From UBA7985 sp038141425 (GTDB lineage Bacteria > Pseudomonadota > Alphaproteobacteria > UBA7985), in NCBI GenBank assembly GCA_038141425.1, contig JAYQIC010000007.1, positions 358,331-422,330 of the forward strand: a DNA stretch of 64,000 bases, read 5' to 3'. The position numbers and the translations under genes were made by a program. Numbering within the stretch: the stretch's first letter is position 1; each line of letters starts with the position of its first letter. Shown piece by piece: positions 21,013 to 30,828 of this stretch. Below the pieces are notes generated by a model. It was given only the letters and a program-made list of their open reading frames with translations. It was not told the origin of the DNA and did not search any database.

Positions 21013-22048
21013 ATGGCGATGCGCGTTTACTACGACAGCGATTGCGACATTAACCTGATCAAGGACAAGAACGTCCTGATCGTTGGTTACGGCTCCCAGG
21101 GCCACGCCCACGCGAATAACCTCAAGGACTCCGGCTGCAAGAACGTCAAAGTCGGCCTGCGTCCGGGTTCGGGTTCCGCAGCCAAGGCAGAGGCCGCCGG
21201 CCTAAGCGTGACCGATCCGGCCAGCGGCGCGGCCTGGGCCGATGTTACCATGGTGCTCGTCCCCGATGAGCTGCAGGCAGACCTCTACACCGACGCCCTG
21301 CGCGACAACCTTAAGCAAGGCTCCGTGCTGGCCTTCGCCCACGGTCTGAACATCCACTTCCAGCTGATCGAAGCGCGCCCCGACCTCGACGTGATCATGA
21401 TCGCGCCCAAGGGCCCCGGCCACCTCGTCCGCTCCGAGTACCTCAAGGGTGCTGGCGTGCCGACCCTGATCGCGGTTGATCAGGATGCTTCGGGCAACGC
21501 GCAGGACATCGCCTCTGTCTTACGCTTCGGCCAACGGCGGCGGCCGCGCGGGTATCATCGAAACTACCTTCAAGGAAGAGTGTGAAACCGACCTGTTCGG
21601 TGAGCAGGCTGTTCTTTGTGGCGGTATCTCGCACCTGATCATGGCGGGCTTCGAGACCCTCGTGGAAGCAGGCTACGCGCCGGAAATGGCGTACTTTGAG
21701 TGTCTGCACGAGACCAAGCTTATCGTCGACCTGCTGTACGAAGGCGGGATGGCGAACATGCGCTACTCGATCTCCAACACCGCCGAGTACGGCGACTACA
21801 TGACCGGCCCTCGCATGGTCACGGCGGAGACCAAGGCGGAGATGAAGCGGGTGCTGGAAGACATCCAGACCGGCCGTTTTGCCCGCGACTTCGTGCTGGA
21901 GAACAAGGCGGGTCAGCCGCACCTGAAGACCAAGCGCAAGCTGCAGCAGAGCCACCAGATCGAGGAAGTCGGCGCCAAGCTGCGCGCGATGATGCCGTGG
22001 CTGTCCGAAAACAAGCTGGTCGACAAGGCAACCTCCTCGGGTCAGTAA
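21013..22048 (+). CDS. ilvC: Ketol-acid reductoisomerase, one frame change
   Basis: NADPH-dependent isomeroreductase converting acetolactate to dihydroxyvalerate in branched-chain amino-acid synthesis. The Rossmann motif is VLIVGYGSQGHAHANNL; APKGPGHLVRSEY and the metal-binding GGISHLIMAGFETLVEAGY region are present. An inserted T near 21,513 breaks ALSYASANGGGRAGI; the second frame ends at 22048. About 345 residues, the class I (short) form. A second possible ATG is at 21019. ilvB-ilvH-ilvC order with a terminator after ilvC supports one operon. Confidence 0.95.
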
Positions 22049-22104
22049 GCCCGCACGCCGACCATCGACCGGCGCGGCGACGGGCCGGGCTGACATTACA
22101 CGCA

Positions 22105-22141
22105 GGGGCGGGGCCGCAGGGTCACCGCCCCTTGCTTTTTT
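22105..22141 (+). terminator. Rho-independent terminator after ilvC
   Basis: GGGGCGG pairs perfectly with CCGCCCC around a 13-base loop and is followed by TTGCTTTTTT, about 55 bases after the ilvC stop. Confidence 0.85.
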
Positions 22142-22178
22142 CTTTGCCAAATTGCCCAAGCCATGTTTCGATTATCCC

Positions 22179-22226
22179 ATGAACACAAGCATGGTCCTTT
22201 CTGCTCTGCTTCTATTCCGCCCCTGA
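22179..22226 (+). CDS. Putative leucine-rich leader peptide of leuA (attenuator)
   Basis: A 15-codon frame between the ilvC terminator and leuA encodes MNTSMVLSALLLFRP. Four leucines, three consecutive (CTG CTT CTA, including the rare CTA codon), resemble leader peptides that sense charged tRNA-Leu. Short inverted repeats follow (GCCGGG/CCGGC region; AGCCAT/ATGGCT at about 22,320-22,340) but no clear T-tract. No strong ribosome site precedes the ATG, so this is an inference from composition and position. Confidence 0.45.
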   Translation: MNTSMVLSALLLFRP

Positions 22227-22367
22227 CGTCTCAGCCGGGCGGCGAACCGGCATGCGATCAGGGGCTTGAAATTAAATCCTCCAAAAGCGACAACACGGCG
22301 ACCCAACGCTCGAAAAGCCATTGCTGAATCATGGCTGAGCCCGGCGCCGAGAGCAGGACCAGAAAAC

Positions 22368-23954
22368 ATGAGCATGCAGAAGACAGACGACAACCGCGTC
22401 AAGATTTTCGACACCACGCTGCGCGATGGCGAGCAGTCACCCGGCTTTTCCATGAACCACGACGAAAAGCTGCGGATGGCGGCCATGCTGGAAGAACTCG
22501 GCGTGGACATCATCGAGGCTGGTTTCCCGATTGCCTCGCAGGGTGACTTTGAATCCGTGCGCGCCATCGCGAAGCAGGCGTCCGACGACGTGGTGATCGC
22601 GGGCCTGTGCCGGGCGTCGGTGAACGACATCAACCGCGCGTGGGAAGCCCTGCAATACGCTCCGCTCGCGCGCATCCACACCTTCATTTCCACCTCACCG
22701 GTGCACATGAAGTACAAGCTGCGCATGGAGCCGGAGGCAGTGCTGGAGGCGATCCACAAGTCGGTCTCCCACGCGGCCAGCCTGACCAGTGATGTTGAAT
22801 GGTCGCCCGAGGACGGCACCCGCACCGACCCGGATTTTCTGGTCGAGGTGGTCAAGACCGCGGTCGAGGCCGGGGCGACGACAATCAACGTGCCCGATAC
22901 GGTCGGCTATCTGGTCGCGGACGAGTACGCCGAGCTGATCAAGATGCTGCTGAATTCGGTGCCGGGGCTGGACAAGTGCACCATCTCCACCCACTGCCAC
23001 AACGACCTCGGGGTCGCCGTCGCCAACTCGCTGGGCGGTGTTGCTGCGGGCGCGCGGCAGATCGAATGTACCATCAACGGCATCGGTGAGCGGGCCGGTA
23101 ACGCCTCGCTCGAAGAAGTCGCCATGGCGCTGCAGGTGCGGGGCGACCGGCTGCCGTACTGGACCCGGATCGACGGCACCAAGCTGGTCCGGGCCTCGCA
23201 GATGCTGCAGTCGATCACCGGCTTCTCTGTTCAGCCAAACAAGGCCATCGTTGGTGCCAACGCCTTCGCACACGAGTCCGGCATCCATCAGGACGGCATG
23301 CTCAAGAACGCCCAGACCTACGAGATCATGACGCCGGAGAGCGTGGGCTGGCAGAAGACCAACCTCGTACTCGGTAAGCACTCGGGTCGGGCGGCTTTCC
23401 GCAACAAGCTCGAACAGCTCGGCTACGGCGATATCGGCGAGAATGCGTTCCAGGATGCCTTTGTCCGCTTTAAGGACCTCGCAGACCACAAGAAAGACGT
23501 GACCGACGAGGATATCATCGCGCTGGTCGATGACAGCGCAGGCGATCAGGAAGCGGCCTACACCCTCGAAGATCTCAAAATTCACTCGATCGTCCATGGC
23601 GTCGCGCGGGTCGACGTATCCGTGCTCGAACGCGGTGAGGTGCGCACGGTGACGACCGAGGGCAATGGCGCGGTTGATGCCATCTTCAAGGGCATCAAAG
23701 AAGCCACCGGGCAGGACGGGCAGAAACTGGATCTCTACCAGGTGCACGCGGTCACGGGCGGCACGGACGCACAAGCCAAAGTCACGGTTCGGCTCAGCCA
23801 GGACGGGCGTTCTGTCTCCGGCACTGGCGCGGATTACGATACACTGTTTGCCTCTGCTCGGGCCTATATCCACGCCCTCAACAAGCTGCAGGTCTCGGAG
23901 CGCCGGGTCCACGCCCACCACGACAGCGCGGAAAGCGGCGGCGAAGCGGCCTGA
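22368..23954 (+). CDS. leuA: 2-isopropylmalate synthase
   Basis: Condenses acetyl-CoA with 2-oxoisovalerate, the committed step of leucine synthesis. ATG 22368 (MSMQKTDDNRVKIFDTTLRDGEQSPG) places the catalytic FDTTLRDGEQSPG motif near the N-terminus, as usual. STHCHNDLGVAVANS and the later AFAHESGIHQDGMLK metal-binding motifs are present, and a C-terminal leucine-sensing regulatory domain fills the last 130 residues. The frame is intact, about 528 residues. A perfect terminator follows. A candidate leader peptide lies 140 bp upstream. Confidence 0.96.
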   Translation: MSMQKTDDNRVKIFDTTLRDGEQSPGFSMNHDEKLRMAAMLEELGVDIIEAGFPIASQGDFESVRAIAKQASDDVVIAGLCRASVNDINRAWEALQYAPLARIHTFISTSPVHMKYKLRMEPEAVLEAIHKSVSHAASLTSDVEWSPEDGTRTDPDFLVEVVKTAVEAGATTINVPDTVGYLVADEYAELIKMLLNSVPGLDKCTISTHCHNDLGVAVANSLGGVAAGARQIECTINGIGERAGNASLEEVAMALQVRGDRLPYWTRIDGTKLVRASQMLQSITGFSVQPNKAIVGANAFAHESGIHQDGMLKNAQTYEIMTPESVGWQKTNLVLGKHSGRAAFRNKLEQLGYGDIGENAFQDAFVRFKDLADHKKDVTDEDIIALVDDSAGDQEAAYTLEDLKIHSIVHGVARVDVSVLERGEVRTVTTEGNGAVDAIFKGIKEATGQDGQKLDLYQVHAVTGGTDAQAKVTVRLSQDGRSVSGTGADYDTLFASARAYIHALNKLQVSERRVHAHHDSAESGGEAA

Positions 23955-24000
23955 GGGCCGGTTGCTTCCCTTTCCTGACGGCCAGAGCGATCCGATTGTA

Positions 24001-24036
24001 ACCCGCAGGGCAGTTCGTCACCCTGCGGGTCTTTCC
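24001..24036 (+). terminator. Terminator after leuA
   Basis: ACCCGCAGGG and CCCTGCGGGT form a perfect ten-base-pair stem with a ten-base loop, followed by CTTTCC, 46 bases after the leuA stop. The stem is strong; the T-tract is short. Confidence 0.75.
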
Positions 24037-24118
24037 GGTGTACTTTTCCCATTTAAATTTGCTCCCAGCCGCCCTACATAGCGCGGTGACGTAACGGATT
24101 TTCAGCGGAGACGGGCCT

Positions 24119-24430
24119 ATGCCATCGATTATTGTGACCGATCGGGACGGTGGTGAGCATAGCATTGAGGCCAAGAACGGCCACAAGGTGATGGAAATCA
24201 TCCGCGATGCCGGCCTGGATATCGAGGCGGCCTGCGGCGGTTGCTGCGCTTGCGCGACCTGTCACGTCTATGTCGATGCCGAATGGTTCCCCAAACTCAA
24301 CGCAGCAGACGAGGAAGAAGCGGGCATGCTCGACCTCGCCATGGACGTGCAGGACAACAGCCGCCTGTCGTGCCAGCTGGAAATGAGCGACGCCCTCGAC
24401 GGCCTGCGCGTGGAACTGGCGCCGGCCTGA
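24119..24430 (+). CDS. [2Fe-2S] ferredoxin, adrenodoxin type
   Basis: A 103-residue intact protein with the CX5CX2C cluster motif (CGGCCACATC) and a fourth cysteine near residue 85 (RLSCQLEM), as in adrenodoxin/FdxB-type ferredoxins that supply electrons to Fe-S assembly or monooxygenases. A cysteine replaces the usual serine inside the first loop (GGCCAC rather than GGSCAC). It stands alone between leuA and the serine operon, with no hscA/iscU neighbours, so the partner is unknown. Confidence 0.92.
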   Translation: MPSIIVTDRDGGEHSIEAKNGHKVMEIIRDAGLDIEAACGGCCACATCHVYVDAEWFPKLNAADEEEAGMLDLAMDVQDNSRLSCQLEMSDALDGLRVELAPA

Positions 24431-24491
24431 TCGTGGTCTCGCGGGGCAGCCTGGCCTAAACCGGCGTCTTGCGTTTCAGGGATAGCAGCCC

Positions 24492-24582
24492 GACAGCCCA
24501 TAACGCGGTGCTGTCTTGATTTTGTCATCCAATTCCGGTTCTCTGGCCGGGCTTGGCGGAGCAAACCGCCACCAGACCAGAG
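24492..24582 (+). ncRNA. Candidate structured leader RNA of the serC operon (serC-motif-like)
   Basis: Two hairpins sit immediately upstream of serC. The first is GACAGC/GCTGTC with an inner CC/GG (24492-24515), followed by TTGATTTT. The second is a nested stem, outer CTCTGG/CCAGAG (24541-24546 with 24577-24582) and inner GGCGG/CCGCC, ending ten bases before the ATG. A conserved two-hairpin element, the serC motif, is known upstream of serC in alphaproteobacteria. Assignment rests on position and architecture, not on a covariance-model match. Confidence 0.55.
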
Positions 24583-24591
24583 GTTTGAACA

Positions 24592-25908
24592 ATGACGACG
24601 CACCCCGTGCGTTCGCTCGCTGCACCCGTGCGTGTGGCTGCGGACACGCCGTCCAGCGCATCTGTTGCGCCTGCGGCTGCGCCTGATAACAGGCACCCCG
24701 ATCACCCGTCCTCTGCGGCGGCGGATCACCGTCCCCCGACGACGAAACCATCCGATCCCAACTTCTCATCCGGTCCCTGCACTAAGTTTCCTGGCTGGTC
24801 GCTGGACAAGCTTGCCCATGCCGCGCTCGGGCGCTCCCACCGCGCCAAGCAGCCGAAGGCCAAGCTCAAGGCCGTGATCGACCGGTCCAAGGCGCTGCTC
24901 GGCCTGCCCGAAGACTGGGTCGTCGGCATCGTTCCCGGCTCTGACACCGGCGCGGTCGAAATCGCGCTGTGGTCGCTGCTTGGCCCGCGACCGGTGACGG
25001 TGCTGGAGTGGGAGAGCTTTTCCAAGGACTGGGCCACGGACGTGGTCGGGCAGCTGGGACTGGGCGAGGCGCAGGTGATGAGCGCGGGCTACGGCCAGCT
25101 TCCTGATCTCGCTGCCGTATCCCCGGCGCACGATGTGGTTTTTGCCTTCAACGGCACCACCTCCGGCGGCGTGCGTGTGCCGAACCTCGACTGGATCGCT
25201 GAAGACCGCGAAGGCCTCGCGATCTGTGACGCGACCTCGGCCGCTTTCGCCATGGAGATGGATTTCAGCAAGCTCGATGTCGTGACCTGGTCGTGGCAAA
25301 AGGTGCTGGGCTCAGAGGCTGCCCACGGCATGCTGGCGCTGTCACCGCGGGCGGTGGCGCGGCTGGAAAGCCACCAGCCTGAGCGGCCCATGCCCAAGCT
25401 GTTCCGCCTGACCAAAGCCGGCAAGCTCAACGCCGGCATCTTCGAAGGCGCGACCATCAACACCCCATCCATGCTCGCGGTCGAAGATATGCTCGCGGCG
25501 CTGGATTGGGCAGAAAACATCGGTGGTGGCGCGGCCCTGATTGCCCGGGCGGATGCCAATTTTGCCGCTTTGGATGCCTGGGTGCAGGCAACCGACTGGA
25601 TCGACTGGCTGGCCGATGACCCCGCCACCCGGTCGAGCACATCCATGTGCCTGAAGATCGTCGACCCGGCGTTCCTCGCCCTCGATGACGCGGCACAGGT
25701 CGCCTTCTGCAAGGCGCTGGTGAGCCGGATCGAGGCCGAAGGCGCCGGTTACGACTTCAACGGCTACCGCTCGGCCCCGGCCGGGCTGCGCATCTGGGGC
25801 GGCAGCACGGTCGAGACCGCGAATATCGAAGCTCTGCTGCCATGGCTGGCGTGGTCCTTCGCCCTTCAGACTGAAGAAACCATCAAACAAAAGGAACTCG
25901 CAGCATGA
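24592..25908 (+). CDS. serC: Phosphoserine aminotransferase
   Basis: PLP enzyme that transaminates 3-phosphohydroxypyruvate to phosphoserine. The frame is intact at 438 residues. Homology starts at SDPNFSSGPCTKFPGW (about residue 54) and the PLP lysine is in TWSWQKVLGSEAAHG. The first 50 residues are a low-complexity Pro/Ala/Asp tail absent from most SerC proteins, so a later start is possible, but ATG 24592 directly follows the leader hairpin. The stop overlaps serA by four bases (ATGA). Confidence 0.94.
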   Translation: MTTHPVRSLAAPVRVAADTPSSASVAPAAAPDNRHPDHPSSAAADHRPPTTKPSDPNFSSGPCTKFPGWSLDKLAHAALGRSHRAKQPKAKLKAVIDRSKALLGLPEDWVVGIVPGSDTGAVEIALWSLLGPRPVTVLEWESFSKDWATDVVGQLGLGEAQVMSAGYGQLPDLAAVSPAHDVVFAFNGTTSGGVRVPNLDWIAEDREGLAICDATSAAFAMEMDFSKLDVVTWSWQKVLGSEAAHGMLALSPRAVARLESHQPERPMPKLFRLTKAGKLNAGIFEGATINTPSMLAVEDMLAALDWAENIGGGAALIARADANFAALDAWVQATDWIDWLADDPATRSSTSMCLKIVDPAFLALDDAAQVAFCKALVSRIEAEGAGYDFNGYRSAPAGLRIWGGSTVETANIEALLPWLAWSFALQTEETIKQKELAA

Positions 25909-27505
25909 GCGCGAAACCCAAAATTCTGATCTCCGATTCCCTGTCCACGCAGGCCGTACAGACCTTTGAAGACCTCGGCTGCGAAGTCACCGTCTCAGGC
26001 AAGCTGACCCCCGACGAACTGGCGCACATGATCGCGGACTACGATGGCCTCGCCGTCCGCTCCGCGACCAAGGTGACGGCGGAACTGCTGGAAAAGGCCA
26101 GCAATCTGAAGGTTGTCGGCCGCGCCGGTATCGGCGTCGACAATATCGACGTCAACGCCTGCACCCGCAATGGTGTGGTCGTCATGAACACGCCCTTCGG
26201 CAACGCCATCACCACCGCCGAGCATGCCATCGCGATGATGTTCGCGCTGGCCCGACACATCCCGCAGGCCAATGCCTCAACCCACGAGGGCAAGTGGGAG
26301 AAGTCTCGCTTCATGGGGACCGAGCTGACGGGCAAGACCCTTGGCCTCGTCGGCGCGGGAAATATCGGTTCGATCGTGGCCCGCAAGGCCATCGGGATCG
26401 GGCTGAAGGTGCTGGCCTATGACCCGTTCCTCTCTGAAGAGCGGGCCAAGGATCTGGGCGTGACCAAGGTCGAGCTCGACAATCTGTTCGCCAAGGCCGA
26501 TGTGATCACGCTGCACGTGCCGAAAACCGCCCAGACCGAGAACATGATCGACGCCAACGCGCTGAACAAGATGAAGAAGGGGTGATGCTGGTGAACTGTG
26601 CCCGTGGTGGACTGGTCGACGAGCTGGCGCTGCTCGCCGCGCTGGAAACCGGCCACGTGCGCGGGGCTGCGCTGGACGTTTTTGCGGTGGAACCCGCCAA
26701 GGAGAACCCGCTGTTCGGGCACCCAAGCGTGATTTGCACCCCGCATCTGGGCGCCTCTACCCAAGAGGCGCAGGAAAAGGTTGCCGTGCAGGTTGCCGAG
26801 CAGATGGCCAACTATCTGGTCGATGGCGCCGTGCAGAATGCCCTGAACACGCCTTCGCTGACCGCTGAAGACGCGCGCAAGCTCGGCCCGTGGATCGATC
26901 TGGCCAAGCAGCTGGGTTCGATGATCGAGCAGCTGACGGACGAGGAAATCATCGACATGCAGATCGAGTACTGCGGCGATGCCTCTGGCCTCAAGCACGA
27001 GCCCATTACCAACGCGGCGCTGGCGGCGATCCTCGGCACCAAGTTTGCGTCGGTCAATCTGGTCAACGTCCGCGACATGGCCAGCCAGCGCGGGATCAAC
27101 GTCAAGGAAACCCGGACCGACAGCGCCGGCGACTATCAGGCCGTGGTGCGGATTTTCGTCTCGACACCGGACTACCGCCGTTCAATCGCCGGCACGATGA
27201 TGGCCGGGCGCCCGCGTATCACGGAGATCAAGGGCATCCAGCTGGAATCCACGCTGGGCCGCTACATGCTCTACATCACCAACAAGGATACCCCGGGCCT
27301 GATCGGTGCCGTCGGCTCCCGGATGGCGGAGAGCGGGATCAACATCGCCAACTTCCACCTCGGGCGTCTGGCCGCTGGTGGGGACGCCATCGCCTTTCTG
27401 GAGATCGACAGCGCGGTCAGTGAAGATGACCTGAGCACGCTGCAGGGGCTGCCGCAGATCGACCGCTGCCGCTTCCTTGAATTCCCAGAACTGGCCGAGG
27501 CCTGA
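25905..27505 (+). CDS. serA: D-3-phosphoglycerate dehydrogenase, one frame change
   Basis: NAD-dependent first enzyme of serine synthesis. The substrate domain (VGRAGIGVDNIDV) and NAD-binding motif (GLVGAGNIGSIVARKA) lie in the first frame. A base is lost near 26,581 inside the conserved MKKG-VMLVNCARGGLVDE, after which the second frame continues with CTPHLGASTQEAQEKVA (catalytic His), the intervening domain and a C-terminal ACT domain (YITNKDTPGLIGAVGSRMAE). About 533 residues, the long form with a serine-responsive ACT domain. serB starts two bases after the stop. Confidence 0.95.
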
Positions 27506-27507
27506 GC

Positions 27508-28149
27508 GTGGCTGTGCCGTACCGCCTGCTGGTCTCGGACATGGATTCTACCGTGGCCGAGACCGAAACCATCGTCGATATGGCCGAAGCACTCGGGATC
27601 GCGGATACCATCGCCGCGATCACCGAGCGCTCCATGCGCGGCGAGCTGGACTTTCGCACCGCGCTCGATGAGCGGGTGATGATGCTCCGGGGGCTGGCGT
27701 TGTCGCGGATCGAAGCCATCGCCCGCGAGGTTCGGCTGTCGGTCGGGGCAGAGGCCTTGCTCGACGCCTGCCGCGCTGCGGGCATGCGGACCGTTCTGGT
27801 CAGCGGCGGCTTCGACCTGATCGCCGACGTGGTCGGGGCCGCGCTGGGCTTTGACCGCGTGGTTGCCAATCGGTTGGACTTCGAAAACGGGCAACTGACG
27901 GGCCGGGTGCTGGGGCCGATCGTGACGGCGGAGACCAAGCTGGCCGTGCTGCGCGAGGAGTGTGCCGGACTGGGCATTGAGGCGGGTCAGGCAGTGGCGC
28001 TGGGCGACGGCGCCAACGACATCGAGATGATCCGCGCCGCCGGACTGGGTGTGGCCTATCAGGGCAAGCCCGTGACCCGGGACGTGGCCGACCTGTGTAT
28101 CGACGATCTCAATGATCTGATCCCGCACCTGCAGCCTGCGCCGCATTGA
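27508..28149 (+). CDS. serB: Phosphoserine phosphatase (HAD family)
   Basis: Final step of the phosphorylated serine pathway. The catalytic motif is SDMDSTVAETE, followed by SGGFDLIADVV and GDGANDIEMIRAAGLG. The start is GTG 27508, two bases after serA; no nearer ATG precedes the catalytic motif. At 213 residues it lacks the N-terminal ACT-like extension found in many SerB proteins and is the short form. The frame is intact. Confidence 0.93.
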   Translation: MAVPYRLLVSDMDSTVAETETIVDMAEALGIADTIAAITERSMRGELDFRTALDERVMMLRGLALSRIEAIAREVRLSVGAEALLDACRAAGMRTVLVSGGFDLIADVVGAALGFDRVVANRLDFENGQLTGRVLGPIVTAETKLAVLREECAGLGIEAGQAVALGDGANDIEMIRAAGLGVAYQGKPVTRDVADLCIDDLNDLIPHLQPAPH

Positions 28150-28203
28150 TTTGTCCTTCGCGCGCGTTCATGTTGCGAGCAGGGACCGAGGAGAGACGCA
28201 TCC

Positions 28204-29580
28204 ATGACAAAAGCAGCCCTTCACGACGCCTTGAAGCAGCGCTTTGGCGAGCGCTATTCAACCGCTGCCGCGATCCTTGAACGCCACGGCAAGGACGAGG
28301 CCTATCACGCCGGGGTTCCGCCCGAGGCGGTGGTGTTTGCGACGTCGACCGAGGACGTCGTCGAGGTCGTCAATCTGTGCCGGGCGCACAAGGCACCGCT
28401 GATCCCCTTTGGGACCGGGACGTCACTGGAAGGGCATATCAACGCCATTCGCGGCGGGATTTCCCTCGACCTGAGCCTGATGACCGAGTTGCTTGAGGTC
28501 AACGAAGAGGATTTGGACTGCCGGGTGCAGGCGGGCGTGACCCGCAAAGCGCTGAACGAGCACCTCCGCGCGACCGGGCTGATGTTCCCGATCGACCCCG
28601 GCGCCGATGCCTCGCTGGGCGGCATGACCGCGACACGGGCCTCCGGTACCAACGCAGTGCGTTACGGCACCATGAAGGACAACGTGCTGGGTTTGACCGT
28701 GGTGATGGCCAACGGCGACGTGGTGCGCACGGGTGGACGGGCGCCCAAGTCTTCGGCTGGTTACGACCTGACCCGGCTGATGATCGGCTCAGAGGGCACG
28801 CTGGGTGTGATCACTGAAATCCAGCTCAAGCTCTACGGTCAGCCGGAAGCCGTGTCCGCGGCCGTGTGCCTGTTCCCCGATATCGATGCTGCGGCCAAGA
28901 CCGCGATCATGGTCAAGCAGATGGGCATCCCCGTCGCACGGATGGAGCTGGTCGACGGCGCCAGCATCCGCGCAATCAACGAGGCTGACCAGCTGGGTAT
29001 GGTCGAGAAGCCGCATATCTTCTTCGAATTCCACGGCACCGAAGCCTGGGTGGCGGAGCAGGCCGAGCGCACGCAGGAAATCGCCGCTGAGCTGGGCGGG
29101 GAGGACTTCGAGTGGTCGACCCGGCCCGAAGACCGCACGCGGCTTTGGAACGCCCGTCACAACATGTTTTACTCGGTGCAGCGGATGCGACCGGGCTCGG
29201 TCGGCTGGCCGACAGACGTCTGCGTGCCGATTTCCCGGCTGGCAGACTGCATCAACCAGACGCTCGAGGACCTTAGCCAGACAAACCTGCTTGCGCCGCT
29301 GGTCGGGCACGTCGGCGACGGTAACTTTCACCTGCAGTACCTGATCGATCCGGACAACGAAGACGAGCTGAGCGAGGCGCGTTGGGTCAATGGCCGCATG
29401 ATCGAACGGGCCATTAAAATGGGCGGGACCTGCACCGGTGAGCACGGCGTTGGCCACGGCAAGATCAAGTATCTGGAGGCTGAGCACGGTGCGCCGTCGC
29501 TGGCGGTGATGGCGTCGATCAAGCGCGCGCTGGACCCGGAGAACATCATGAACCCGGGCAAAATCCTGTCGATCAACTAG
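28204..29580 (+). CDS. FAD-linked D-lactate/glycolate-type dehydrogenase (GlcD/Dld family)
   Basis: A 458-residue intact flavoprotein. The N-terminal PCMH-type FAD domain contains PFGTGTSLEGH and GADASLGGMTATRASGTNAVRYGTM, and the C-terminal FAD-oxidase domain ends TGEHGVGHGKIKYLEAEHG and RALDPENIMNPGKIL. It oxidises a 2-hydroxyacid (D-lactate or glycolate) and passes electrons to cytochrome c or quinone. The single-chain form without GlcE/GlcF neighbours favours a D-lactate dehydrogenase (cytochrome). A good ribosome site (GAGGAGAG) precedes the ATG. Confidence 0.88.
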   Translation: MTKAALHDALKQRFGERYSTAAAILERHGKDEAYHAGVPPEAVVFATSTEDVVEVVNLCRAHKAPLIPFGTGTSLEGHINAIRGGISLDLSLMTELLEVNEEDLDCRVQAGVTRKALNEHLRATGLMFPIDPGADASLGGMTATRASGTNAVRYGTMKDNVLGLTVVMANGDVVRTGGRAPKSSAGYDLTRLMIGSEGTLGVITEIQLKLYGQPEAVSAAVCLFPDIDAAAKTAIMVKQMGIPVARMELVDGASIRAINEADQLGMVEKPHIFFEFHGTEAWVAEQAERTQEIAAELGGEDFEWSTRPEDRTRLWNARHNMFYSVQRMRPGSVGWPTDVCVPISRLADCINQTLEDLSQTNLLAPLVGHVGDGNFHLQYLIDPDNEDELSEARWVNGRMIERAIKMGGTCTGEHGVGHGKIKYLEAEHGAPSLAVMASIKRALDPENIMNPGKILSIN

Positions 29581-29596
29581 TCGGGAGCAGGGCGCA

Positions 29597-30620
29597 CTAC
29601 AGCCCCAGATCGGCCCGGAAATACATCAGCAGCGCGGTCAGCGTGAAAAAGGCGATGCTGGTCGAGACCAGAATTGCCGCCGAGGCCTCGCTGGCGCGCT
29701 TGCCGTAGGCGGTCGCCATGATGAAGGCGTTGGTCGCCGTTGGCGTTGCCGCGAGAATCACGCAGGTCGCAAACACCGCTGGCTCCAGATCGAACAGAAA
29801 GGCCGCGATCAGCGCCGTGCTCACCGGGTGCACGATCAGCTTGAGAATGCCGGTCGAGGCCAGCATGGGCGCAGCCTCGCCGACGTTGGAGATCGGGCGC
29901 AGGGCCATGCCGACCCCGATGGAGAACAGTGCCACGCCAAAGGCCGTTGCCGACAGCATTTCCAGCGCTGGAAACACGAAATCCACCGTCACCGTCAGCG
30001 CGTCGGGCCACGCCGGGCGCACGGCGCTGAGCGCAAATCCCAGTGCAAAGGGGATCAGGAACGGGTTGGTGATGATGCTGCGCAGGGTCTTGCGCAACGC
30101 CCGGCCGATCGAGGCCAGACCCAAGCCACCACTACAGCTGACGCTACCGCTACCATTCGCGGCTCGGTCCTTATCGATCTCGTGCAGGGCAAAGCCAGCG
30201 ATCGAAATGATGATGATATCAGCAGCGAGCAGGGAAAAGGCGACGAAGATCCCGGGGCCGCCCAGCAGTTCCAGCGCCAGTGGAATGCCCATGTAGCCCG
30301 AATTGCCCCAGGCCGAGGTCGTGCCCAGCGCGGCCGTATCACCCAGTGAAAGCCGGTACAGTCCGCCGTGGATGATCCATGACAGCACCAGAATGGTGGT
30401 GTTGGCGAGCATGAATACGACCATGACGTGGACGTCGAAGCCGCTGAGCACGTCCTGCTCCAACAGCTTGGAGAGGAACATGGCGGGCAGGGCGAAATAC
30501 AGCAGGTAGCTGTTGAAGACCTTGGCCGACTCCAAGTCGGAACACGCCCAAGCGTCCGGCGAGAAAGCCGAGCATGATCACCATAAAAAAGGGGGCAACG
30601 ATGCCCACCAGGTCCAGCAT
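29597..30620 (-). CDS. AEC (auxin efflux carrier) family transporter, one frame change
   Basis: A multi-pass membrane protein of about 340 residues. The start (MLDLVGIVAPFFMVIMLGFLAGRLGVF) is in one frame; after a change near 30,535 the other frame carries NSYLLYFALPAMFLSKLL, GNSGYMGIPLALELLGGPG and a C-terminal bundle of helices. The NSGYMGIPL segment and the two five-helix halves joined by a hydrophilic linker (EIDKDRAANGSGS) fit AEC permeases, many of which export or import carboxylates. It is convergent with the lactate-type dehydrogenase, 16 bp between stops. A shared substrate is only a guess. Confidence 0.85.
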
Positions 30621-30828
30621 TCGCCAAAATCCTTACGTTACGCGGTCAAACCGGCTCGAACCGCACTATGACGACGGCCCGTAGCCCCGACAATCGGGTC
30701 CCGGTCGTTTTCAGACATGCGAAAGTCGGCGATGCAGCAGGGTCTACGCAGGCAATGACTTACACGGGCTAGTAATCGATATAAGTGTGTCGTCAAATTG
30801 GGCGGTCCACTGTTGCCAGGAGACGAGC

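Noticed and set aside
30621..30828. Cobalamin riboswitch upstream of the corrinoid gene
   Set aside because: The 208-base gap lacks a recognisable B12 box or the multi-stem core; nothing beyond a ribosome site is convincing.
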